Source of the DNA: Draconibacterium sp.
GTDB lineage: Bacteria > Bacteroidota > Bacteroidia > Bacteroidales > Prolixibacteraceae
Length of the DNA: 7,915 nucleotides
Direction of reading: 5' to 3'
NCBI GenBank assembly: GCA_015493625.1
Contig: WGCT01000169.1
Location: forward strand, 1-7,915
Of this stretch, positions 1 through 7,583 are shown piece by piece. The position numbers and the translations under genes were made by a program. The notes beneath the pieces were generated by a model, which ran no database searches, had not been told where the DNA came from, and saw nothing but the letters and a program-made list of their open reading frames with translations. Positions within the stretch are counted from its first letter, which is position 1. Each line of letters opens with the position of its first letter.

Positions 1-17
1 ATGTGTATAAGAGACAG
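1..17 (+). other. Nextera/Tn5 mosaic-end adapter remnant (sequencing artefact)
   Basis: These 17 bases are identical to the last 17 bases of the 19-base Tn5 mosaic end, AGATGTGTATAAGAGACAG, which is used in Nextera library adapters. The match sits exactly at the first base of the window, as expected for an untrimmed read end built into a contig. It is not native sequence and should be masked. Genomic sequence probably begins at about base 18, so any promoter element reaching further left is lost. Confidence 0.95.
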
Positions 18-70
18 TCTTTACTATTTTTGAACAAAAACATACGAGTGAGTATTATATAATCAGTTCG

Positions 71-98
71 TTTGGCAATAAATTAAGTTGTAAATTTA
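71..98 (+). promoter_or_regulatory. Weak candidate promoter of the efflux operon
   Basis: TTTG at 71-74 and TAAATTTA at 91-98 resemble the Bacteroidota -33 (TTTG) and -7 (TAnnTTTG) elements. The -7 box has one mismatch and the 16-base spacing is shorter than the usual 19-21. A perfect -7 box, TATTTTTG, also occurs at 25-32, but its -33 partner would fall inside the adapter remnant and cannot be judged. The choice between them is open. Confidence 0.2.
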
Positions 99-99
99 T
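78..99. repeat. Inverted repeat in the efflux operon leader, possible operator
   Basis: ATAAATT at 78-84 and AATTTAT at 93-99 form a perfect 7-bp inverted repeat with an 8-base spacer. It is nested inside a second pair, TTCGTT at 67-72 and AACGAA at 101-106, with nearly the same centre. A 10-bp palindrome, ATTATATAAT, lies just upstream at 54-63. Such dyads 70-120 bases before an efflux operon are where a TetR- or MarR-type repressor would bind, but the region is very AT-rich and chance is a real alternative. Confidence 0.3.
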
Positions 100-172
100 G
101 AACGAAAGATTATATGACTATTCTAAAATAATAAATTAAATTGTGGTTAGTATTGACATAAAAACAAATACA

Positions 173-1333
173 ATGGTTAAATCTGTACAAATTAGATTCA
201 AAGAAATTTCATTAATTCTATTATCGTTTTTATTAGTGAACTGTGCTCAGGAACAAAAAAAGGAGGTTCCGCCACAAGATGTAAATGTTGTTGTAGTAAA
301 GCAACAGGATATTCAGAGTTATGACGAATTTGTTGCTCAAATTTATGGATATAAAGATATATCGATACGGGCACGCGTTGATGGTTTTTTAGAAGGGGTA
401 CATTTTAAAGAAGGTTTTCCGGTAAAAAAAGGGCAGTTGCTTTACACCATCGACTCGCAACCCTATCAGGCAGAAGTATTAAATTTTGAGAGTAAAGTTG
501 CCGAAGCAAAAACCTTATTTGCAAAAGCCGAAAGCGATTTAAACCGGTATAAACCGTTGGCCGAGTCGAATGCAGTGAGCCAGTCGGATTTAGATGCTGC
601 ACAGGCACAATGCAATGCTGCCAAAGCATCAGTAGACGCAGCCGAAGCGAGTTTAGAACTTGCTGAAATAAAACTGAGTTATACAAAAATATCTTCTCCA
701 ATAAATGGAATTATTGGGAAATCGAAAGCATATGTGGGCGAATATGTTGGGAAAATGCCAAATGCAGTAATATTAAATACGGTATCGCAAATCGATAAAA
801 TATTAGTTGAGTTTTTCCTCCCCGAAAAACAATATATGCAAATTATTCGCCATTTTGGATCGGCCGACTCGCTATTTAGCAACTCAGGTCAGGGACGTAA
901 CTTTTTAGAGCTTGTTTTAGCCGACGGTAGTACTCTGGAATCAAAAGGACATATTAGTTTTTTAGACCGTGCCGTCAATCAAAACACAGGTTCTCTGCTC
1001 GTTCAGGCCGAATTCGATAATAAAAAACGAATTGTACGTCCCGGACAATATGCAAAAATAAAAATACCAACAACATTTAATGATGCCATTGTAATTCCTC
1101 AAAAATGCATTGTTGAATTACAAGGAAAGTACTCGGTTTTTGTTGTAGGAAACGACAGTATCGTTAAGAGCAAAGAGATTGTTCCTCAAGCTAAAATTAA
1201 AGACTTATTAGTAGTAAAAGAGGGACTGAAAGAGGGAGATAAAATAATTACAGATGGCATTCAGAAAGTAAGAAATGGCATAAAAGTAAATGCATCGGTT
1301 GTTGAAATTAAAAGTGTGAATAATTCCAAATAA
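173..1333 (+). CDS. RND efflux periplasmic adaptor (membrane-fusion) lipoprotein, AcrA/MexA family
   Basis: This is the periplasmic adaptor that links the inner-membrane RND pump to the outer-membrane channel. From the ATG at 173 the protein has 386 residues. It starts with a basic n-region, a hydrophobic stretch (about 12-22) and a lipobox LVNC, so Cys24 is the likely lipidated residue. The domains follow family order: first lipoyl half (about 62-100, with GFLEGVHFKEGFPVKKGQLL), alpha-helical hairpin rich in Ala and Glu (about 101-170), second lipoyl half (TKISSPINGIIG, 171-182), beta-barrel (about 205-300, with the typical NTGSLLVQAEF and RPGQYAKI), and a C-terminal membrane-proximal domain. 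A GTG start at 143 would add ten polar residues before the signal peptide and is less likely. The pump gene follows after 7 bases, so the two are almost certainly cotranscribed. The family is clear; the exact substrate is not predictable. Confidence 0.95.
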   Translation: MVKSVQIRFKEISLILLSFLLVNCAQEQKKEVPPQDVNVVVVKQQDIQSYDEFVAQIYGYKDISIRARVDGFLEGVHFKEGFPVKKGQLLYTIDSQPYQAEVLNFESKVAEAKTLFAKAESDLNRYKPLAESNAVSQSDLDAAQAQCNAAKASVDAAEASLELAEIKLSYTKISSPINGIIGKSKAYVGEYVGKMPNAVILNTVSQIDKILVEFFLPEKQYMQIIRHFGSADSLFSNSGQGRNFLELVLADGSTLESKGHISFLDRAVNQNTGSLLVQAEFDNKKRIVRPGQYAKIKIPTTFNDAIVIPQKCIVELQGKYSVFVVGNDSIVKSKEIVPQAKIKDLLVVKEGLKEGDKIITDGIQKVRNGIKVNASVVEIKSVNNSK

Positions 1334-1340
1334 TTAAACT

Positions 1341-4300
1341 ATGTCAGACAGTAAAGGAAACTTTTTTGTTCACCGGCCAATAGTGGCAATGGTAATTGCT
1401 ATTATAATTGTAATAGTGGGCACCATTAGCCTTGTAGACCTGCCAATAGAACAATATCCAAATCTCACACCACCAATCGTTCAGGTACAAGCCTCGTATA
1501 CCGGAGCTAATGCCCTGAATGTTGAAGAATCAGTTGCAACACCAATTGAGCAGGAAGTAAATGGTGTCGATAACATGATTTATATGAAATCGACCAATGC
1601 CAACGATGGTACAATGAATTTGCAAATATCGTTTGCAGTTGGTACCGACCCCGATATGAATACCGTTTTAGCACAAAACAGAGTTTCGGCTGCAACGGCA
1701 AAATTGCCACCCGAGGTTACTAAATTGGGTGTAACAACAAAAAAATCGTTACCAAGTGTATTAATGTTAATTGCGCTAACATCTGATAATCCTGATTACG
1801 ATCAAGATTTTTTAGGAAATTATGCTTTAATAAATATTAAAGATAAATTAGCTCGTGTAAAAGGTATTGGTGAAGTGAAAATTATGGGAGCGTCAGATTA
1901 TTCAATGCGAATTTGGATAAAGCCTGACCGACTCTCCAAAATGGGAATAACTGTAAATGAAATTATTAGTGCAATTAATTCTCAAAACGCACTTGTTCCG
2001 GGAGGTAAGTTTGGAGCAGAACCTGCTCCTGCCGGAACAGAATTTACTTATACGGTTAGAATGCCTGAACGATTTAACTCGCCCGAAACTTTTGGCGAGA
2101 TAGTAATAAGAACGTTAGATAACGGTTCGCAAGTTAAATTAAAAGACATTGCAACCATAAATCTTGGCGTTGAAACCTACAATGCTTTTACTCGGTTCAA
2201 CAAGCAAACTTGTTCTATTATTGCACTTTATCAAGCACCGGGAGCAAATGCTGTTGAACTAAAAGACAACATATTAAAGGAGATGGAAGTCTTAAAAAAT
2301 GACTTTCCTGAATCAATAAAATATACTGTTTCTATCGATACGGTTGCACCAATAAAGGCAGGTATTAAAGATATTGTAATAACTCTTCTTGAAGCGTTAT
2401 TCCTTGTCATTTTAGTGGTATTTATTTTTATACAAGACTGGCGAGCAACACTAATACCAACATTAGCCATTCCCGTATCGTTAATTGGTGCTTTTATTTT
2501 CTTCCCAATGTTAGGATTTACCGTTAACGTGCTATCACTACTCGGATTGGTGCTTGCTATTGGAATTGTGGTTGACGATGCAATTGTTGTGGTAGAGGCC
2601 GTTCAGGTTAATATTGAAAAAGGGATGTCGACAAAAGAGGCAACTTTAGCAGCAATGCGTGCGGTAACAGCTCCGGTAATAGCAACAACACTAGTGCTTG
2701 TTGCGGTATTTATCCCGGTAGCCGGAATGGCCGGAATTACCGGAAGATTATATCAGCAATTCGCAATAACCATTGTTGTCTCGGTTATCGTATCATCGGT
2801 AAATGCGTTAACATTAAGTCCGGCATTGTGTTCAATAATGCTTAAAGAGCCTAAACCATACAAAGGCCCGTTGGGCTGGTTCTTTTCCAAATTCAATAAA
2901 GGAATGGACAAGACAACAGATTCTTATATGAGTTTTACAAGCATTATTGGTCGTAAAATAAAAAGAAGTGTTGTATTTATAATTGTTCTTTCAATCGGAG
3001 CTGTACTTTTCGGAAAATTAGTACCAGGTGGTTTTATTCCTGAAGAAGATATGGGATATTTCTTTGTCAACTATCAGTTACCCGATGCAGCTTCGCTTCA
3101 ACGGTCTGATGTTGTTGCCAATAAAGTTGAAGAGATAATTCTTAGTCACCCGGGAGTTAAATACGTTACAAATGCAACAGGATATTCAATTCTTTCGGGA
3201 GCTATGTCGTCGAATCAGGGATTTGCATTTGTTAGTTTAAAAAACTGGGACGACAGAGAACAAACTGCAAAACAAATTATTAACGATATTAATAAACAAT
3301 TAGTTACCCAAATAAAAGCCGCTAATGCATTTGCTTTTGGTCCTCCGGCAATACCGGGACTGGGAAATGGTTCAGGATTTAGTATAATGATTCAGGATAA
3401 AGCCGGTAAAACCCCTCAGTATTTAGCCGAAAACCTAATTCGTTTTATACAGGCCGCCAATGCAAGACCTGAGATTGGCCGTGCATTCTCAACATTTCAG
3501 GCAAGTGTTCCGCAACGGTATATGGATGTTAACAAAGAGAAAGCACTAAAAATGGGTGTAAGTCTTAACGACCTATACACCACCGTAGGAGCATTTATGG
3601 GAGGTTCGTATGTTAACGATTTTACACGATTTGGAAGGTTGTACAAAACCTATCTGCAAGCCGAACCACAATACAGAAGTAGCGAAAAAGACATCAATAA
3701 TTTCTTTATAAAAAACAAAAGTGGGGAAATGGTTCCATTGGCTACTTTAGTTGAAATTAAGTCGGTTTCAGGGCCCGAATATACAACACGATTTAACCTA
3801 TATCGTTCGGCAGAAGTGACAGGAGCTCCCGCTCCCGGATATACATCGGCAGAGGCAATGGCTGCGTTAGAAGAAGTTGCCGACGAAGTACTTCCAAAAG
3901 ATATGGGATATGCCTGGAATGCAATGTCATATCAAGAAAAAATAGCTTCTGGTTCTCTCGGTGCAATTTTAACATTCTCGCTTATTTTTGTGTTTCTAAT
4001 TCTTGCTGCCCAATACGAAAGCTGGTCGTTGCCACTTAGTATTTTGCTTGGAACACCATTTGCAATATTTGGTGCATTCTTAGCACTCTGGCTGGGAAGA
4101 CTTGGAAGCCCAACTTTTGAAAATAATATTTTTGCACAAGTATCATTCGTGATGTTGATTGGGATGGCAGCAAAAAATGCAATATTAATCGTAGAGTTTG
4201 CAAACGAAGAGTTTAAGAAAGGATTAAGTTTATTCGATGCTGCAATGGTAGCTGCAAAATCCAGATTCCGACCTATTTTAATGACTGCATTCTCGTTTAT

Positions 4301-4520
4301 TCTTGGTGTATTCCCGTTGGTTATTGCAACCGGCTCGGGAGCCGAAGCAAGAAAAGTAATGGGAATGGCACTCCTTGGAGGAATGGGATTGGCAACACTG
4401 CTTGGCGTTTTTATGTATCCGATGCTGTTTGTTGCTATTGGTAAACTTTTTGGCTACGAAAAAAAACGCGATAAAGAATTAGCAGTAAAAAGTAATTCGG
4501 AAAATGAAACAACTGTTTAA
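1341..4520 (+). CDS. RND multidrug efflux pump, HAE1 family (AcrB/MexB-like proton antiporter)
   Basis: This is the inner-membrane engine of the tripartite system; it exchanges protons for export of hydrophobic or amphiphilic compounds. The 1059 residues match the usual HAE1 length (about 1030-1060). The N-terminus is classic (FFVHRPIVAMVI, TM1, then LPIEQYPNLTPPIVQV). Two large periplasmic loops (about 33-340 and 560-865) separate TM1 from TM2-6 and TM7 from TM8-12. The proton-relay residues are present: Asp412 and Asp413 in VDDAIVVVE (AcrB D407/D408) and Lys945 in GMAAKNAILIVEF (AcrB K940). The C-terminal RFRPILMTAFSFILGV is also typical. The HAE1-type loops argue against a metal-ion (CusA/CzcA) pump. 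The switch-loop region (614-626) differs from AcrB, so drug preference may differ. The protein ends in a short charged tail (about 1040-1059). The gene starts 7 bases after the adaptor gene. Confidence 0.97.
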   Translation: MSDSKGNFFVHRPIVAMVIAIIIVIVGTISLVDLPIEQYPNLTPPIVQVQASYTGANALNVEESVATPIEQEVNGVDNMIYMKSTNANDGTMNLQISFAVGTDPDMNTVLAQNRVSAATAKLPPEVTKLGVTTKKSLPSVLMLIALTSDNPDYDQDFLGNYALINIKDKLARVKGIGEVKIMGASDYSMRIWIKPDRLSKMGITVNEIISAINSQNALVPGGKFGAEPAPAGTEFTYTVRMPERFNSPETFGEIVIRTLDNGSQVKLKDIATINLGVETYNAFTRFNKQTCSIIALYQAPGANAVELKDNILKEMEVLKNDFPESIKYTVSIDTVAPIKAGIKDIVITLLEALFLVILVVFIFIQDWRATLIPTLAIPVSLIGAFIFFPMLGFTVNVLSLLGLVLAIGIVVDDAIVVVEAVQVNIEKGMSTKEATLAAMRAVTAPVIATTLVLVAVFIPVAGMAGITGRLYQQFAITIVVSVIVSSVNALTLSPALCSIMLKEPKPYKGPLGWFFSKFNKGMDKTTDSYMSFTSIIGRKIKRSVVFIIVLSIGAVLFGKLVPGGFIPEEDMGYFFVNYQLPDAASLQRSDVVANKVEEIILSHPGVKYVTNATGYSILSGAMSSNQGFAFVSLKNWDDREQTAKQIINDINKQLVTQIKAANAFAFGPPAIPGLGNGSGFSIMIQDKAGKTPQYLAENLIRFIQAANARPEIGRAFSTFQASVPQRYMDVNKEKALKMGVSLNDLYTTVGAFMGGSYVNDFTRFGRLYKTYLQAEPQYRSSEKDINNFFIKNKSGEMVPLATLVEIKSVSGPEYTTRFNLYRSAEVTGAPAPGYTSAEAMAALEEVADEVLPKDMGYAWNAMSYQEKIASGSLGAILTFSLIFVFLILAAQYESWSLPLSILLGTPFAIFGAFLALWLGRLGSPTFENNIFAQVSFVMLIGMAAKNAILIVEFANEEFKKGLSLFDAAMVAAKSRFRPILMTAFSFILGVFPLVIATGSGAEARKVMGMALLGGMGLATLLGVFMYPMLFVAIGKLFGYEKKRDKELAVKSNSENETTV

Positions 4521-4605
4521 CTAACGATAAAATAAAAAAGAAACATTCATGATAAAAGATTTCACACACAGAAGCATGATTTAGTTAAAACACTAATTTT
4601 CTTGT

Positions 4606-4633
4606 CTTGTGTTTTGATTCTTGTGTCTTGATC
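4606..4633. repeat. 14-bp imperfect tandem repeat (two copies)
   Basis: CTTGTGTTTTGATT at 4606-4619 is followed directly by CTTGTGTCTTGATC at 4620-4633, with two mismatches. A partial extra unit, CTTGT, precedes it at 4601-4605. It lies in the 128-base gap between the pump and channel genes, ending 15 bases before the chosen ATG. Similar TCTTG-rich short repeats occur between genes in Bacteroidota as far as I recall; function is unknown. Confidence 0.6.
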
Positions 4634-4648
4634 CTAAATTTTAAACGG

Positions 4649-6085
4649 ATGAAAAAGTATAAATCAATATTATTTAAATTATCGGTAATAGTAGCTTTCA
4701 CTGCTGCTTTAAGCAGTTGCATGGTTGGTCCCAACTTTCAAAAAGTCGAAGTGGGAATCGATTCAATTGATACATTCCGGTTTCAGAAAGGAGCCATAGA
4801 TACTTCTATTGTTGATATGGAGTGGCAGGAACTCTTTAACGATTCAATGCTTGTGTCGCTTATCGATTCGGCACTGACAAATAACTTCGATGCACAAATT
4901 GCCGCATCGAGAATTCAGGAATCGCGAGCTTATCTTGGAATGACTAAAGCTGATATGTATCCTTCGTTTTCGTATGGAGGAAATGCGAACTTCGGAAATA
5001 CAGCAGGGAGTTTTCCTACCGGGCAGAAAGCAAACGGTTCTTTCTCGGTAAATGCAAATGTAAACTGGGAACTTGTTTTTTGGGGGAAATACCGTCGGGC
5101 AACCGAAGCAGCAAAGGCAGAACTTGCCGCTTCAGAGTTTGGGTGGAATGTCATTCAAATTAGTTTAATATCTGAAGTTGCAAGCGCATATTATGCTTTG
5201 CTCGATTTTAGAAAACGCCTCGAAATTGCGAAACGAACACACGACACAAGAAAAGAGTCGTTACGAATAATAGCAGAAAGATTTGATAAAGGAATTGTTC
5301 CGGAGATTGATGTTAATCAAGCGCAAATTCAGGAAGCAATTGCTGCTGGAGCAATACCTGTTTATAAACGTTCTATTGCATATGCCGAAAATGCGTTAAG
5401 TATATTAATTGGCGAAAATCCACGCGAGATTATTACCAATACAACCATCGACAGCATAACAATGCCCAAATCAATTCCGGTTGGGTTGCCATCGCAGTTG
5501 CTTACACGCCGCCCCGATGTTTTGGCGGCAGAGCAGATGGTAGTAGCTCAGAATGCTCGCATTGGAGTTGCTCAGGCCATGCGTTTCCCATCAATAAGTT
5601 TAACAGGATTACTCGGTTTGGCAAGTGCCGATTTATCGGCTTTTAATGCCAGCGATGCAATAATCGGTTCGGCAGGAGCAGGTATTTTCGGGCCTATTTT
5701 TCAGTTCGGGAAAAACAAACGCAGGGTTGAAGTTGAAAAAGAACGTACCGAACAAACAAAACTCAACTATAAGAAAACGGTTGCCATGGCTTTTCGCGAA
5801 ACAGAAAATGCTTTAGTTAATTTACATTCTATCGAAGAAGAGTTATCGTTTGTTGAAGTTCAGTTAAACGCATCTAAAAATGCTTCAATGCTTTCGAAAA
5901 AGAGATACGACGGTGGAGTAACCAGCTATTTGGAAGTTTTGGAGGCCGACCGATCGTTGTTTAAAATTGAGCTTTATCATACAGAATTGCTACAACGCAG
6001 AATGTCGGCATATATAGAACTCTATAAAACTCTTGGCGGAGGATGGGTTCCCGAAACTGCCGAGGAGAAACTTTCTCAAGAATAA
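4649..6085 (+). CDS. Efflux outer-membrane channel lipoprotein, NodT/OprM (TolC-like) family
   Basis: This is the outer-membrane duct of the tripartite pump; three copies form a barrel with a long periplasmic tunnel. From the ATG at 4649 it has 478 residues. A basic n-region and hydrophobic stretch lead to LSSC, so Cys24 is the probable lipidated residue, followed by the family-typical MVGPNF. Two OEP repeats follow, each with Ala-rich helices (about 65-250 and 290-465). Diagnostic pieces are WELVFWGKYRRA (140-151), LLTRRPDVLAAE (284-295), ARIGVAQAMRFPSISLTG (303-320), YDGGVTSYLEVLEADRSLF (420-438) and YKTLGGGW (459-466). A TTG start at 4607 would put 14 residues encoded by the tandem repeat before the signal peptide and is rejected. 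The gene lies 128 bases after the pump gene with no terminator between, so cotranscription is likely, though a separate promoter cannot be ruled out. Confidence 0.96.
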   Translation: MKKYKSILFKLSVIVAFTAALSSCMVGPNFQKVEVGIDSIDTFRFQKGAIDTSIVDMEWQELFNDSMLVSLIDSALTNNFDAQIAASRIQESRAYLGMTKADMYPSFSYGGNANFGNTAGSFPTGQKANGSFSVNANVNWELVFWGKYRRATEAAKAELAASEFGWNVIQISLISEVASAYYALLDFRKRLEIAKRTHDTRKESLRIIAERFDKGIVPEIDVNQAQIQEAIAAGAIPVYKRSIAYAENALSILIGENPREIITNTTIDSITMPKSIPVGLPSQLLTRRPDVLAAEQMVVAQNARIGVAQAMRFPSISLTGLLGLASADLSAFNASDAIIGSAGAGIFGPIFQFGKNKRRVEVEKERTEQTKLNYKKTVAMAFRETENALVNLHSIEEELSFVEVQLNASKNASMLSKKRYDGGVTSYLEVLEADRSLFKIELYHTELLQRRMSAYIELYKTLGGGWVPETAEEKLSQE

Positions 6086-6102
6086 AATCATATTTTAAAA
6101 AC

Positions 6103-6145
6103 AAAAAAAGCGCTATTTCTTAAGTTTGAAATAACGCTTTTTTTT
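6103..6145. terminator. Bidirectional rho-independent terminator between convergent genes
   Basis: The left arm (AGCGCTATTTC, 6109-6119) pairs with the right arm (GAAATAACGCT, 6128-6138) with one C/A mismatch (6113/6134), around an 8-base loop. An A-run on the left (6103-6109) and a T-run on the right (6138-6145) extend the stem and give a U-tract on either strand. It lies between the + strand efflux operon (stop at 6085) and the - strand receptor gene (stop at 6166), so it can end both transcripts. Confidence 0.88.
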
Positions 6146-6165
6146 ATCCCTCAAAACAGGAAAAC

Positions 6166-7515
6166 CTACAACGATAAACCCCAATGCGATTTAATGTATT
6201 CAAAAGAATCGCGCATACCAAGGGGTTGAGACGAGGCCGACGCACGGATATAAAACTCCTCTTTATCTTTTTTCCCACAAAACACCGGTTTATCGCTTTT
6301 ATCGACACTTACAATACAGACATCTTTTTCGTTTAACGAAATTATATTTATTGAAATAAACAGATGACAGCTTTTCCCCAAATCCTGATTTATGCTATTG
6401 GTTAATGCCAACATAAATCCGTCGCGGTTCTTTTTACTAAGCGTTTTATAATCGTTTTCCAATCCAATTGCATTTCCTTCGTCATCAATTCCAATAAACA
6501 ACATTCCACCTTCGGTATTCAAAAATGCCGAAATTGTTTTTGTAATCACACTCGCGAGTTCTTTATTCACTTTTTCCTGCCGGTAGTCCCACCGCAACGA
6601 CGACTTAAACTCAATAAAATCGTTTTCACCTTTTTCAACAATTACCTGCCAATCATTTTTCGATTCAAAATCGTACAACCGTTTTATTTTGCGCTTGTTT
6701 TTAATTCCGCGAACCAACAGAATAACAATAATAAGTACCAATGTAAACACAATACCAATAATCAAATACAATGTACTCCTGTCTTTTTTAAACAGTTTCC
6801 AATTATCTACAATCTCAATCAAATCATCGTCGCTTATTTTTTCAATTCCCGAGACGATAAGACTCAACATTTCACTGTTTCCTTTTTTTACTGCCGGACG
6901 CATTTTCTCGGCAAACAATGTTTCAAAAATATAATATCCGGCCGGAGGTGCAGGTTGTTTGTATTTTCCAACAGGGTTGGGAACATCGTAGGTAAATGCA
7001 TCGACACTCTGCAAATGAATTGCATTTATTAGCGAGGCATACGACTTTAAAGTAATTATTTCAAAGTTCGGATAGTTTTTTTGAAGAAACGACTGAGCAA
7101 GATTATTCTCGACCAAGTTTATGGGTGTTTTTAAGTTTTTAAGCGAATCGATTTTAATTGTATTTTTTAAAAACAAAACGGTTCTTGTTCGTATTATCGA
7201 TTCCGAAAAATCTAATTGATTAGCTCTTTCATCGCTATACAACAGCCCGGCAATAACATCAATTTCGCCCTTTTCTGTTTTCTCAATACAACTTTGCAAA
7301 TCGAGGGGAACAAATTTAATATCGACCCCGGTTTTTTCACTCCACAATTTCCACCAGTCAATAAGAATTCCGCCAAGTTCGCCGTTGCTGGTTACGGTTA
7401 TATATGGATAATAATCTTCAACACAACCTATTTTTATGGTTTTTGCCGAACCGCTTACGGTAAAAATAGCTATAAATAGAAATAGAATAAGTGCTGTTTG
7501 TACTCTCTTTATCAT
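6166..7515 (-). CDS. Membrane receptor-like fusion: periplasmic SBP_bac_3 domain, one TM helix, cytoplasmic AlbA_2/Schlafen-like domain
   Basis: From the ATG at 7513-7515 the protein has 449 residues. Seen in order: signal peptide (1-24, MIKRVQ, hydrophobic core, SGSA), a periplasmic solute-binding domain (about 26-240), a single strongly hydrophobic helix (about 249-268) followed by the basic KNKRKIKR (272-279, cytoplasmic side), and a C-terminal AlbA_2 domain (about 296-445). The binding domain has the SBP_bac_3 pattern: a two-lobe fold start at KIGCVEDYYPY, GEIDVIAGLLYSDERANQLDFS (83-104) with Arg97, and VDAFTYD with Asp177, placed like the amino-acid carboxylate and amino contacts of HisJ-type proteins. 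The AlbA_2 domain shows ENDFIEFKSS (297-306), FLNTEGGMLFIGIDDEG (331-347) and FYIRASASSQPL (421-432). I infer that a small molecule sensed outside controls a nucleic-acid-acting domain inside. A TTG start at 7578 would put 21 polar residues before the signal peptide and is rejected. Domain calls are fairly sure; ligand and output are not known. Confidence 0.85.
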   Translation of the reverse strand: MIKRVQTALILFLFIAIFTVSGSAKTIKIGCVEDYYPYITVTSNGELGGILIDWWKLWSEKTGVDIKFVPLDLQSCIEKTEKGEIDVIAGLLYSDERANQLDFSESIIRTRTVLFLKNTIKIDSLKNLKTPINLVENNLAQSFLQKNYPNFEIITLKSYASLINAIHLQSVDAFTYDVPNPVGKYKQPAPPAGYYIFETLFAEKMRPAVKKGNSEMLSLIVSGIEKISDDDLIEIVDNWKLFKKDRSTLYLIIGIVFTLVLIIVILLVRGIKNKRKIKRLYDFESKNDWQVIVEKGENDFIEFKSSLRWDYRQEKVNKELASVITKTISAFLNTEGGMLFIGIDDEGNAIGLENDYKTLSKKNRDGFMLALTNSINQDLGKSCHLFISINIISLNEKDVCIVSVDKSDKPVFCGKKDKEEFYIRASASSQPLGMRDSFEYIKSHWGLSL

Positions 7516-7583
7516 TTCGCTTTTAATTTTTTGCACAATATAAAAATAGTTTTTTTGCCTGCAATATTTTTGCGCCAAGTACT

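Noticed and set aside
143..172. GTG start for the adaptor protein giving ten extra residues
   Set aside because: The ATG at 173 places the basic n-region and lipobox at normal signal-peptide positions; the extension adds polar residues before it.
405..882. Open frames on the - strand inside the adaptor gene
   Set aside because: They lie antisense to a well-supported gene and their translations show no domain or sensible composition.
1341..4520. Possibility that the RND pump is a metal-ion (CusA/CzcA) or SecDF-type exporter
   Set aside because: The N-terminal FFVHRPI and LPIEQYPNLTPP pattern, the VDDAIVVVE motif and the pairing with a NodT/OprM channel fit the HAE1 drug-efflux group.
4607..4648. 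TTG start for the outer-membrane channel
   Set aside because: The extra 14 residues are encoded mostly by the tandem repeat and precede a complete lipoprotein signal peptide that begins at the ATG at 4649.
7565..7572. TATTTTTG on the + strand as a -7 promoter element
   Set aside because: No TTTG lies 19-21 bases upstream and no + strand gene follows it, so it is probably chance in AT-rich DNA.
7516..7578. TTG start for the receptor-like gene, adding 21 residues
   Set aside because: The added residues are polar and AT-driven, and the ATG at 7515 begins a normal signal peptide.
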